Under the pieces are notes generated by a model. That model searched no databases. It saw only the letters and a list, made by a program, of their open reading frames with translations, and was not told the DNA's origin. From assembly GCA_024697705.1 (NCBI GenBank), contig JAILFF010000247.1, positions 1 to 22,729 of the forward strand: DNA of 22,729 nucleotides. Direction: 5' to 3'. This document shows positions 15,881-22,729 of the stretch, in pieces. Numbering within the stretch: position 1 is the stretch's first letter; every line of letters starts with the position of its first letter. The translations under genes and the position numbers were made by a program. The stretch comes from Ruminococcus sp. GTDB lineage: Bacteria; Bacillota; Clostridia; Oscillospirales; Ruminococcaceae.

Positions 15881-16975
15881 TTATTCCGACAGGATATCCT
15901 GCCAGAATTTAAGATTTCTGTCAAAGGAAAAATCTTCCTCCCACTTTTTCATGGAATTACTGCTGTAAGCCTTCCAGCCTTCGAGGTCGGAGGCAAGCCG
16001 AAGAACGGCGTTCGTCCAGCCATCGGTGGTTTCAGCGTCGCTTACAAGTATTCCCGTTTCGCCGTCGGAAACAACGTCGCGGTTGATACCCACGTCCGAA
16101 GCGATAGAAGGCAGCCCTGTTGCCATATACTGGATAAGCTTGAAGCCGCCCTTGCCCATCGAGCGCTTGATGTTTAGAAGCGGCATTATCCCGATGTGGC
16201 ATTTGAGCATTTCGCCGAGAACGATGTCCCTCGCCCAACGGATATTCCTTATTTTGAGATACTTGGTCTCTGTTTTTAGAGGAAGATTGCAGATGACGGT
16301 CAGTGTAAGCTTCTTGCCGAGCTTTTCGCTGACCTCGCGTGCGGCGTTGTCGAGCGCGGGAACCACGTTTTTGATGTGTTTCAGTCCCGACGACGCGCCT
16401 ACCCACAGAATGTTGATTTTCTCACCGTAGGTCTTTTTGCGCTGACGGTTGATATTTGCCTTGTCGGGCACGGTGAGGTCGCCGTCGGTAGTCGGCAGCA
16501 TCGAGACCTTTCGCGCAGCCTTTTTGGAGAGCATACCTTTCAGATAATCGCTTGTCACGATTATCAGGTCGCTGTACCGTTGCAGCAGGTGTGATTCCGC
16601 CTTTGTGATCTCGTTTATGCCGAAAATGTCGTCATCGAAATCCCATATAACGTGCGTATTTTTAAGCAGACGCTCATACATCAGGTCGATCGGGAAAACG
16701 CAGACCTTCGGCACCGCCGCTCTCGAAATTACGACTGTGTCGGGCTTTGAGATGAGGTCGGCTGCAAAATTGAGGAAATTCTTGAAATAGATCATCAGAT
16801 GATACTCGATCTTGCAGAGCAGCGTCGGCGAGTCGGAGTATTTTCTGAACATTTTGTCGGTGACGGTAAAGCGGTTCGTGATATCCACGTTCCCGAGCTT
16901 AGATGTGTATTGCAGTATTCGGTAATAGCTCGCCGCGTGGGTGAAGCCCCTTGTGTAAACCGAGATCTTCTTCAT
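15881..16975 (-). CDS. GT4/GT1-like glycosyltransferase with altered E-x7-E motif
   Basis: The 364-residue protein has a GT-B outline: N-terminal VYTRGFTHAASYYRILQYT, a WDFDDDIFG stretch at 111-119, then the C-terminal domain with INILWVGASSGLKHI near 188 and KGGFKLIQYMATGLPSIASDVG near 275-296. The KGGFKLIQYMATG region is where E-x7-E normally lies. The second glutamate is Gln282 and the first is replaced by Lys/Gly, so nucleotide-sugar binding may differ or activity may be reduced. WDFDDD is common in a GT4 subgroup found in surface-polysaccharide loci. Ribosome site GGAGG precedes ATG 16975. Donor and acceptor are unknown. Confidence 0.8.
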   Translation of the reverse strand: MKKISVYTRGFTHAASYYRILQYTSKLGNVDITNRFTVTDKMFRKYSDSPTLLCKIEYHLMIYFKNFLNFAADLISKPDTVVISRAAVPKVCVFPIDLMYERLLKNTHVIWDFDDDIFGINEITKAESHLLQRYSDLIIVTSDYLKGMLSKKAARKVSMLPTTDGDLTVPDKANINRQRKKTYGEKINILWVGASSGLKHIKNVVPALDNAAREVSEKLGKKLTLTVICNLPLKTETKYLKIRNIRWARDIVLGEMLKCHIGIMPLLNIKRSMGKGGFKLIQYMATGLPSIASDVGINRDVVSDGETGILVSDAETTDGWTNAVLRLASDLEGWKAYSSNSMKKWEEDFSFDRNLKFWQDILSE

Positions 16976-17016
16976 TATACCAGTCCTCCGGAATATATAG
17001 CGCGAAAGGCATTGAT

Positions 17017-18225
17017 TCAGCCGTTTTCGCTCTGTTTTTTTCTCATTCGTTTTTTGTATACCTTTAATATGCCGAATCTGTACATTATCGGGCGGAGCTG
17101 CCTTTTTATACGGTTTTTCAGCCGAAATGTACCCGGAAAATATTTCCTTTGCAGACCGTACATCGACATGGTTGCTAAGTCGGCAAACATTTCCTCGCGG
17201 CGCGGGTTCGGCTGCGCGGAGCTTACCATCATGCCGCCGTTTATGGCGCTGTCATGGTCGAAATCAAGCTCGGCGACGTCAAGGCGCTTTCTTATCTGCT
17301 CGAATGCGGCGGCGGCTTTGTCGTTGTTTACCAAAATCTGCGTAACGCCGATATTATCGTCCATTTCGGGCGCGGCGCCGCTGACGTACCAGTAATCGCC
17401 CGCGGTGAAGCTGCTGCGGCGGTGCTTGCCCTTGAACCGGCAGTTATAGCACGATGGGCGGGAGATCATTTCCTTGCTGTAAAATTGCAGCATCGGGTCA
17501 ACGTCGTAGGGTTCGTCGTACTCGCTGCCGTCAGCATAAACGACGCGCATAGTCGTGCTGCCGTAGCCGTAGGTCTTTTCGCGGAACCTTACCTCTTTTA
17601 TCTCTTTTTTGCTCCTCTTGATATGCCATTTGAGGTATTTTCTCCAGAATTTAGGCGACGGGACGCCCTTGCAGATAATATCCATAGTATAGAGATTATC
17701 GTAATTCTTGCCTAAAAATGTCAGCAAGCCCTCGATCTGACAGGGCGTTCCTGTAAACAGAACCGTTCTGCCGTTTTCGAGAAAGTCCTTCGTCTGCTTG
17801 TAGGTATTTCCGATGAAGCTCTGTACGTACTTCGATCTGTTAAATTTTGTTATATCGTCCATGCTTTCGATGAAGCTGTGACGGACGTTGAATTTCTCAT
17901 CGTAGCCCGCGCCGAACACGCAGCCGCCCTGTTCTATGACAAACTCTGCGGCGGCGGGGAAAAATCCGCCCGAGGACGAGCTCTTCCTGAGCGCCGCGTT
18001 TCTGTTTCTCACAAGGTACGCTTTCGGCTGATTATCCGCCTTGTGACCATTTAAAACAGGACAGACTCTCTCGCATTTTTTGCAGTCAATGCACAAGTTT
18101 TCATCGGTGACGGGGTACCAAAAGCCCTCGCTGTCGGGCTTCATGGCTATGCATTTTTTGGGGCAGCTGTTCACGCAGGCGGAGCAGCCGCAGCAGTTTT
18201 TTTTGACAAGCTCTGAAATATTCAT
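17017..18225 (-). CDS. F420 hydrogenase beta-subunit-like Fe-S protein of polysaccharide loci
   Basis: The 402-residue protein begins with two 4Fe-4S ligand sets: Cys11, 14, 17, 21 (CGCSACVNSCP) and Cys45, 48, 51, 55 (CIDCKKCERVCP). It then has RKSSSSGGFF (81-90) and FTGTPCQI (158-165), all hallmarks of the coenzyme F420 hydrogenase/dehydrogenase beta family. Members of this family outside methanogens occur beside polysaccharide pyruvyl transferases, as here (18 bp away), and their reaction there is not established to my knowledge. Binding of flavin and Fe-S clusters suggests a redox step, perhaps on the sugar or on the pyruvyl group. The C-terminus is basic (KKRMRKKQ), perhaps for membrane contact. 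Confidence 0.87.
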   Translation of the reverse strand: MNISELVKKNCCGCSACVNSCPKKCIAMKPDSEGFWYPVTDENLCIDCKKCERVCPVLNGHKADNQPKAYLVRNRNAALRKSSSSGGFFPAAAEFVIEQGGCVFGAGYDEKFNVRHSFIESMDDITKFNRSKYVQSFIGNTYKQTKDFLENGRTVLFTGTPCQIEGLLTFLGKNYDNLYTMDIICKGVPSPKFWRKYLKWHIKRSKKEIKEVRFREKTYGYGSTTMRVVYADGSEYDEPYDVDPMLQFYSKEMISRPSCYNCRFKGKHRRSSFTAGDYWYVSGAAPEMDDNIGVTQILVNNDKAAAAFEQIRKRLDVAELDFDHDSAINGGMMVSSAQPNPRREEMFADLATMSMYGLQRKYFPGTFRLKNRIKRQLRPIMYRFGILKVYKKRMRKKQSENG

Positions 18226-18243
18226 AGTTATATCACCCGACTG

Positions 18244-19392
18244 TTATTTTTTAACATCCTTGAGCGCATTTGAAAGGTAGTTCCAGGAGTATTTTCTCAG
18301 TTTTTCGATGTTTTTTTTGACTTTATCATAGTCGATAACATCGCTTATAAAACGGTCTTCCCAAACGTCGTTCACGATGCGGTCTTTCATACCCGCGATC
18401 GAGAGCAGCGATTCGAGCCGCGAAAACGTATTCTTACTGCTGTCGGCGCTGTGACGGCGGAAAATCAGCACTTTTTTCTGATAGATGATCGAAAAGACCG
18501 TCCCGTGATAGGAGTCGGTGCAGACATATTCGGCGTTTTTGATAGCGCTGACGAAGTGCGAAGGGTCGGGGTTTTCTGCGAACTTCGCGTTCAGCTTGTA
18601 GTCGTACTTGCAGATCTCGCCGAAAAAAGGCATCATCACGATGGGCAGCCCTGTCTTTTTCGCGAGCTTAAGCACGCATTTGCGCGGTTCTGTTCTGTTT
18701 CCGAGAAAATAGCAGAAAATGTATCTGCCTTTTGTTACGGGCTCTTCGGGCATGATCTCGTCCCAGTCTTCCGCCTTGAAAAGCAGTGTAGGGTCGCAGA
18801 CCACGGGGACTTTTTTGCCCGTAAGCTGCCTTACGATCTTCTGCCCTTGTATTTCGCGCACCGAGATATGGTCGAATTTTTTGAGAAATCTTTTGTAGAA
18901 GCCCTCAAGCAGCAACGGTACTCTCGAAACGCCGAAGCTCGGGGCATAGGCGATACGGGGCGTATCTTTTTCGAGCCAGTTCAGCGTATAGAAATCCGAG
19001 CCGCTGTTGATGGGGTTCCACACCTGATCGCTGCCCAAAACGGCAACGCTGTAATTTTTGGCATTACGGCAAAGCGCGGCATAGCCCGTTATCTTGGGCG
19101 ATGCCGTCATGTACTTGTCAACAAAATCATCGAAAGCCTTGTCACGGCGGCTGATGAATTCGCGGTTATTCTTCTGAAATAATTTTCTTTTAAGAACGGA
19201 AAAACGTTCAGCCATGATCGATGGGATCAGCAGTTGAACCAGATACTTATATGCCGTTCTTTTTGTTTTTTGATATTTGATATATTCGTTATCGAATCCG
19301 AGCCTTGCGACAGCTTTTTGCGTTGCCAAGGACTGCAATACGCTTCCGAAATTCCTTATATTTGGGCAAACGACCACAGCGGCTTTTTTCAT
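18244..19392 (-). CDS. Polysaccharide pyruvyl transferase family protein
   Basis: The 382-residue protein carries the marks of the CsaB-type family: NFGSVLQSLATQKA near the N-terminus (14-27), VLGSDQVWNP (118-127), a central DPTLLF (199-204) and TDSYHGTVFS (291-300). These enzymes transfer a pyruvyl group from phosphoenolpyruvate to a sugar as a cyclic ketal, giving a negatively charged polymer. It should act in the cytoplasm on the lipid-linked repeat unit. GGAG precedes ATG 19392. It follows a terminator-like hairpin (19466-19502) after the initiating transferase gene, and no strong promoter lies between. Confidence 0.9.
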   Translation of the reverse strand: MKKAAVVVCPNIRNFGSVLQSLATQKAVARLGFDNEYIKYQKTKRTAYKYLVQLLIPSIMAERFSVLKRKLFQKNNREFISRRDKAFDDFVDKYMTASPKITGYAALCRNAKNYSVAVLGSDQVWNPINSGSDFYTLNWLEKDTPRIAYAPSFGVSRVPLLLEGFYKRFLKKFDHISVREIQGQKIVRQLTGKKVPVVCDPTLLFKAEDWDEIMPEEPVTKGRYIFCYFLGNRTEPRKCVLKLAKKTGLPIVMMPFFGEICKYDYKLNAKFAENPDPSHFVSAIKNAEYVCTDSYHGTVFSIIYQKKVLIFRRHSADSSKNTFSRLESLLSIAGMKDRIVNDVWEDRFISDVIDYDKVKKNIEKLRKYSWNYLSNALKDVKK

Positions 19393-19465
19393 ATCAAATC
19401 TCCGATCAATAAAATTTCTTCGGGCCGGGGAGCAAGATCCCGTTTTGAAGCTCCCTTGTCTTCAA

Positions 19466-19502
19466 CAAAAAAGCGGTGCAGAATCGCATCGGACTTGCAC
19501 CG
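19466..19502 (-). terminator. Intrinsic terminator between first and second operon genes
   Basis: Arms 19474-19480 and 19496-19502 (CGGTGCA/TGCACCG) pair perfectly over 7 bp. On the minus strand the stem is followed by C and six or seven Ts (19466-19472). A second hairpin downstream (GGGAGC/GCTCCC, 19428-19433 with 19450-19455) lacks a T run. Because no good promoter follows, read-through is needed for the remaining genes. Confidence 0.75.
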
Positions 19503-19517
19503 GATTTGGTTTTATAA

Positions 19518-20246
19518 TCAGGAATTACCCGATTTGAACACGAATAAAATAGTTTTTATAATGATTTTAATATCAACTGCGATAGAACGCTCCCTTATGT
19601 ATTTTCTGTCAAGCTCGATCTGCTCTTCCTTGCTGAGCGAGTTCTTGCCGCCGACCTGCCAGTAGCAGGAAAGTCCGGGATTGACAAGAAGTCTGTCATC
19701 GGGAAGAAGTGCCTGCTCCTTAGCAATAAAAGGTCTGGGTCCGATTATCGACATATCGCCCTTTAATATGTTGAACAGCTGGGGAAGCTCGTCGATGGAA
19801 GTTTTTCTGATTATGTGTCCGATGCGGGTGATGCGGGGATCGTTCTTCATCTTGAACGTAGCGCCGTTACATTCGTCAAGAGCTGCAAGCTGGTCGCGGA
19901 TCTTATCGGCTTTTTTGTACATGGAACGGAATTTATAAATTTTAAATGTCCTGCCGTTCTTGCCGACTCTCTCCTGAGTGTAGACGGGGCTGCCGAAATC
20001 GTCAAATACGATAAGCAGCGCCACAACAAGCATAAGCGGCGAAAGCACGATCAACGCAAGCAGAGAGCAAACGACATCGACAACTCTCTTCACCATATCG
20101 TATGTGGGCTTTTCACGGTAGAGACCGCGGACTCTGTGTGAGGATATCGCGATCTCGCTGTCCTGAAGAGTGGAATCGGTGAAGGGTATCAGTTCTATAC
20201 CGCCTGTCAGAACATTTGCTTCTGTCTGCAAATTGATATTATTCAT
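19518..20246 (-). CDS. Initiating sugar-phosphate transferase (undecaprenyl-phosphate phosphoglycosyl transferase)
   Basis: The 242-residue protein is a monotopic phosphoglycosyl transferase. It has one hydrophobic re-entrant helix (about 54-82, with Ser69-Pro70), then KFRSM (105-109), the catalytic Asp152-Glu153 in DELPQLFNILKGDMS, and GPRP (169-172). These enzymes move a hexose-1-phosphate from a UDP-sugar onto undecaprenyl phosphate and thereby start each repeat unit. It lacks the long N-terminal membrane domain of WbaP and is EpsL/WcaJ-C-terminus-like; the sugar cannot be told. It is the first gene of the operon, with a GGGGAG site before ATG 20246 and a leader of about 140 nt after its promoter. 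Confidence 0.93.
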   Translation of the reverse strand: MNNINLQTEANVLTGGIELIPFTDSTLQDSEIAISSHRVRGLYREKPTYDMVKRVVDVVCSLLALIVLSPLMLVVALLIVFDDFGSPVYTQERVGKNGRTFKIYKFRSMYKKADKIRDQLAALDECNGATFKMKNDPRITRIGHIIRKTSIDELPQLFNILKGDMSIIGPRPFIAKEQALLPDDRLLVNPGLSCYWQVGGKNSLSKEEQIELDRKYIRERSIAVDIKIIIKTILFVFKSGNS

Positions 20247-20394
20247 TTAAACTCCCCATTTTTTAATCTGATTTTTTACGCATAAAGCTGCTTGAAATGC
20301 ATGATATGCGCTGAACAACAATCACCCTGATAAACGATCTCGTCAACGACAGACGCTAACGTTAATCGTTTGAAATAAAGCTGCACTTTCATTT

Positions 20395-20423
20395 ATTATA
20401 CCACATCGAAAGTGAAAAGTCAA
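20395..20423 (-). promoter_or_regulatory. Main promoter of the polysaccharide operon
   Basis: On the minus strand, TTGACT (20418-20423) and TATAAT (20395-20400) are 17 bp apart, a near-consensus sigma-A promoter. An inverted repeat CACTTTC (20384-20390) and GAAAGTG (20408-20414) straddles the -10 box and could be an operator. Confidence 0.8.
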
Positions 20424-20695
20424 TGATTTTTCGGTTTTAACAAGCTGTAAATTATATACTACCACCAACTTGCTTTTATGATGATATTGACCAAAACATA
20501 CATTTTATTAAATTGAAGGAAATGATTTGTGCACATATATGTCACGATTGTCCATATATATGGCGTAATTAAGGCAGATTTAGGCAAATATTATGTCGGA
20601 AAAGTTGCGTGTTTTGCGTGCCTTTATCGAAAACGCTTGTTGTAAAATTTTCTTGAATTAAGAATGTTTTAGGCGGATTATTTAACGTCATTTAA

Positions 20696-20724
20696 TTGAC
20701 AACTGAGCGTTAATGTAGTAAAAT
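20696..20724 (+). promoter_or_regulatory. Promoter of the manC unit
   Basis: A perfect -35 box TTGACA (20696-20701) is followed after 17 bp by TAAAAT (20719-20724). The nearby TATAAT at 20724-20729 would give a 22-bp spacer and is less likely the -10 box. Confidence 0.7.
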
Positions 20725-20816
20725 ATAATTGTATATAGAGAATAATTTGGTAAATATTCAGGTTTTGGGGATAGTCCCGCTTTTTTGGTAATTATCACGA
20801 TATATTGCGGTCTCAT

Positions 20817-20840
20817 AGGGTCGGGGAGAACTCCGACCCT
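20817..20840 (+). promoter_or_regulatory. Hairpin in the manC leader
   Basis: AGGGTCGG (20817-20824) and CCGACCCT (20833-20840) form a perfect 8-bp stem with an 8-nt loop, about 30 bp before the ribosome site. No T run follows, so it is not a terminator. An upstream GGGA/TCCC mini-stem with six Ts at 20768-20786 could be a weak attenuator. Confidence 0.5.
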
Positions 20841-20881
20841 AATATATATACCGTGTTCCGCAGTTTATTGGGGGGTTGGAA

Positions 20882-22216
20882 ATGAACATTATTTTACTGT
20901 CCGGTGGAAGCGGAATGAGGCTTTGGCCGCTTTCAAATGATGTGCAAAGCAAGCAGTTCATAAGGCTGTTCAAGAACGAGGACAACAATTATGAATCCAT
21001 GCTCCAGCGCGTTTACCGGCAGATAACCTCTGTCAGCGACGCAAGGATAACGATAGCCACATCGCGGACGCAGGTCAGCGCTATAAAAAATCAGCTGGGC
21101 AACAAAGTCTCGATATGCATCGAGCCCTGCCGCCGCGATACGTTTCCCGCGATAGCCCTTGCTTCGGAATACCTTCACGACGTGATGAAGGAAGACCGCG
21201 ACGAATGTATCATTGTCTGCCCTGTCGATCCTTATGTGGAAAACAGCTATTATGAGTGCGTAAGGTCGCTCGAATCGCTTGTCAGGGAGTCCGACGCCGA
21301 TCTTACGCTGATGGGCATTGAGCCCGACTGTCCTTCGGAAAAATACGGCTATATCATTCCCGAGAAAAAGGCTGCTCTCAGCCGTGTCAAGGAGTTCAGG
21401 GAAAAGCCCGATCGGGATACCGCGGTGGAATATCTTAAGGAGGGCGCTTTGTGGAACGCGGGCGTGTTCGCGTTCAAGCTCGGATATATCGTTGACAAGG
21501 TGAGGGAGATCACAGGTCTTTCGAGCTATGACGAATTGCTCGATAAGTATGATACGCTTAACAAGATATCGTTTGATTATGCCGTTGTGGAAAAGGAAAA
21601 GTCTATACAGGTGGTGCGTTATTCGGGACAATGGAAGGACGTCGGCACCTGGAACATGATGACAGAGGTCATGGCAGACGCTTCTAAGGGCGACGTTACG
21701 CTTGATGAAACGTGCGAGAATACGCAGGTCGTCAACGAGCTCGGTATCCCGCTGCTTGTTATGGGCTGCCATAATATGGTTATCGCGGCAAGCGGCGACG
21801 GTATTCTTGTTTCCGATAAGGAACGCAGCAGCTATATGAAGCCCTACGTCGAAAAGATAACCGGCGCGGCGCATTATGCCGAAAAGTCGTGGGGTACATA
21901 TACAGTTATTGATACCGAGCCCGACGCAATGACAGTTAAAATTAAGGTCTTCGCGGGGAAGCAGATGAATTATCACAGCCATTTGCACCGTGACGAGGTC
22001 TGGACGATAATCTCGGGCAGCGGCAGGTTTATTCTCGACGGCAAAGAGATCTTTGTTGAGTCGGGCGATACCGTTACTGCACGGGCAGGAATGAAGCATA
22101 CGATCATAGCCGATACCAACATGAGCCTCATCGAAGTGCAGATAGGCAAGGATATCAGCAGGAAGGATAAAATCGTTTATGAGCATGAGCAGTGTCGGGC
22201 AGAAAACGACAAATAA
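20882..22216 (+). CDS. manC: Mannose-1-phosphate guanylyltransferase with C-terminal cupin (phosphomannose isomerase-type) domain
   Basis: The 444-residue protein has the nucleotidyltransferase signature LLSGGSGMRLWPLS (5-18), PCRRDTFPAIALA (82-94), VKEFREKPD (169-177) and LWNAGVFAF (190-198). A C-terminal cupin (about 350-425) carries MNYHSHLHRDEVW with possible metal ligands His365, His367 and His369. The N-terminal domain makes GDP-mannose from GTP and mannose-1-phosphate. The cupin is like that of type II phosphomannose isomerases of ManC/AlgA proteins, though isomerase activity is not certain. The usual Thr of GGSGTR is Met12 here. ATG 20882 lies 6 bp after a run of Gs; an in-frame TTG at 20876 touches that run and is less likely. 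It is the first gene of a unit divergent to the polysaccharide operon and provides a mannose-type (or GDP-sugar-derived) precursor. Confidence 0.9.
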   Translation: MNIILLSGGSGMRLWPLSNDVQSKQFIRLFKNEDNNYESMLQRVYRQITSVSDARITIATSRTQVSAIKNQLGNKVSICIEPCRRDTFPAIALASEYLHDVMKEDRDECIIVCPVDPYVENSYYECVRSLESLVRESDADLTLMGIEPDCPSEKYGYIIPEKKAALSRVKEFREKPDRDTAVEYLKEGALWNAGVFAFKLGYIVDKVREITGLSSYDELLDKYDTLNKISFDYAVVEKEKSIQVVRYSGQWKDVGTWNMMTEVMADASKGDVTLDETCENTQVVNELGIPLLVMGCHNMVIAASGDGILVSDKERSSYMKPYVEKITGAAHYAEKSWGTYTVIDTEPDAMTVKIKVFAGKQMNYHSHLHRDEVWTIISGSGRFILDGKEIFVESGDTVTARAGMKHTIIADTNMSLIEVQIGKDISRKDKIVYEHEQCRAENDK

Positions 22217-22729
22217 GCCGTCGGAGAAGACCTATGAATGGATAGCGACCCTCCGAGGCTTTGCGGCGCTGCTCGTGTTTGTGGCGCATCTGCCGATACC
22301 GTTTCCCGATATTGTGGGCTTTGTGTTAGGCAGAACGGGCGTGGCTCTTTTCTTTCTGATAACAGGGTATCTTGCCGTGCAGTCAAGGCGGAAAAGGTCG
22401 AGAGTTCAGTACCTTTTCAACCGCTTTGTAAGAATGTATCCCGTCTTCTGGCTGATACTGATCGCAACGTATATCGTTAAGATAGTGGCGTGGAACGCGG
22501 GCTTTACCGAGCTTCTGAAAGAGCTTGCGCTCAATATGACGCTGTTCAACGAGTTTCTTGGAGCCGACTGCATTATCGGCACAAGCTGGATGATGCCTAT
22601 TCAGGTGTGCTTTTTCGTGATGCTGGCGGTGCTTGCACCCGATTTCTTTGAGAAAAAACGCGGGGAAAAGACGCTCCGCACGGACGTTCTGTTCATAGCG
22701 GGCTGCGTTCTTTCGCTGCTGCTCTCGGT
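22179..22729 (+). CDS. Acyltransferase-3 family membrane protein (3' end cut off)
   Basis: The frame is open from the ATG at 22179 to the window end, giving 183 residues. After a short polar tail it reads YEWIATLRGFAALLVFVAHL, then TGVALFFLITGYLAV, FNRFVRMYPVFWLILIATY and a WMMPIQVCFFVM helix. These match the N-terminal part of acyltransferase-3 (OafA/YrhL-like) proteins, including the 'LRgxAAxxVxxxH' and 'GxxLFFxxSGy'-type segments. Such proteins add acetyl or other acyl groups to cell-surface glycans. The start overlaps manC by 38 bp; AGGAAGGA lies about 11 bp upstream, and no in-frame ATG follows the manC stop, so coupled translation is likely. Confidence 0.87.
   Translation, partial: MSMSSVGQKTTNKPSEKTYEWIATLRGFAALLVFVAHLPIPFPDIVGFVLGRTGVALFFLITGYLAVQSRRKRSRVQYLFNRFVRMYPVFWLILIATYIVKIVAWNAGFTELLKELALNMTLFNEFLGADCIIGTSWMMPIQVCFFVMLAVLAPDFFEKKRGEKTLRTDVLFIAGCVLSLLLS

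Larger units (their letters stand above)
20247..20881. promoter_or_regulatory. Divergent regulatory region between the two polysaccharide units
   Basis: About 635 bp without a credible gene. It contains the minus-strand promoter at 20395-20423, the plus-strand promoter at 20696-20724, two leaders of about 140-150 nt, and an A/T-rich middle part. The middle part includes two perfect palindromes (ACATATATGT at 20533-20542 and CCATATATATGG at 20552-20563) with centres 20 bp apart, and a direct repeat of TTGCGTG around 20605-20620. The region probably binds regulators of polysaccharide expression (inference). Confidence 0.6.

Noticed and set aside
20552..20563. CCATATATATGG resembles a eukaryotic CArG box
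   Set aside because: The context is clearly bacterial. It is kept only as an ordinary palindrome.
20933..22186. Open frame of 417 codons on the minus strand
   Set aside because: It is antisense to manC, which has clear motifs along its whole length. The long open frame results from codon bias.
1..22729. Mobile elements, CRISPR arrays, tRNA or rRNA genes
   Set aside because: No transposase, integrase, regular spaced repeats, cloverleaf with CCA end or rRNA-like sequence was noticed. Short tRNA genes could still be missed by eye.

Overview
The window looks like a chromosomal segment from a Clostridia-type Gram-positive gut or rumen bacterium, most likely Ruminococcus or a close relative in the Oscillospiraceae. 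This is an inference. The pointers are: a plant-polysaccharide esterase with a carbohydrate-binding remnant, an EpsG-type polymerase, a LacI-sensor/GGDEF fusion protein, strong AGGAG/GGGAG ribosome sites, near-consensus sigma-A promoters with 17 bp spacers, and occasional TTG/GTG starts. No rRNA, tRNA, CRISPR array, transposase or phage gene was seen.

Layout. (1) Positions 1-858: the 3' part of a secreted CE12-like acetylesterase, ending in a strong terminator. (2) 966-3226: a three-gene plus-strand operon with its own promoter, encoding a small four-helix membrane protein, a DUF6765-like protein with a metal-site-like HxxxDxxxH motif, and an HdeD/DUF308-like membrane protein, closed by a terminator. 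(3) 3229-5213: a minus-strand gene for a LacI-type sensor fused to a diguanylate cyclase, with its own promoter. (4) 5275-20423: a ~15 kb minus-strand surface-polysaccharide operon. In transcription order it holds the initiating phosphoglycosyl transferase, a leaky-looking terminator, a pyruvyl transferase, an F420-hydrogenase-beta-like Fe-S protein, two GT4-like and two GT2 glycosyltransferases, a 326-bp structured gap, an EpsG-type polymerase, a Wzx flippase, then ATP-grasp, short DegT-fold protein, ATP-grasp and VioA-like aminotransferase, and a terminator. (5) 20247-20881: a large divergent regulatory region. (6) 20882 to the end: a plus-strand unit with manC (GDP-mannose supply and cupin) and the start of an acyltransferase-3 gene.

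Together regions 4-6 read as a Wzx/Wzy-type pathway. The sugar transferase loads the first sugar on undecaprenyl phosphate, up to four glycosyltransferases extend it, pyruvyl and acyl groups decorate it, the flippase exports it and the EpsG protein polymerises it. The least familiar part is the two ATP-grasp plus two PLP-fold gene block at 5322-9886. It suggests an amino sugar that receives amide-linked carboxylate or amino-acid substituents. The main non-coding interest is the folded leader at 12563-12888 and the terminator inside the operon at 19466-19502.
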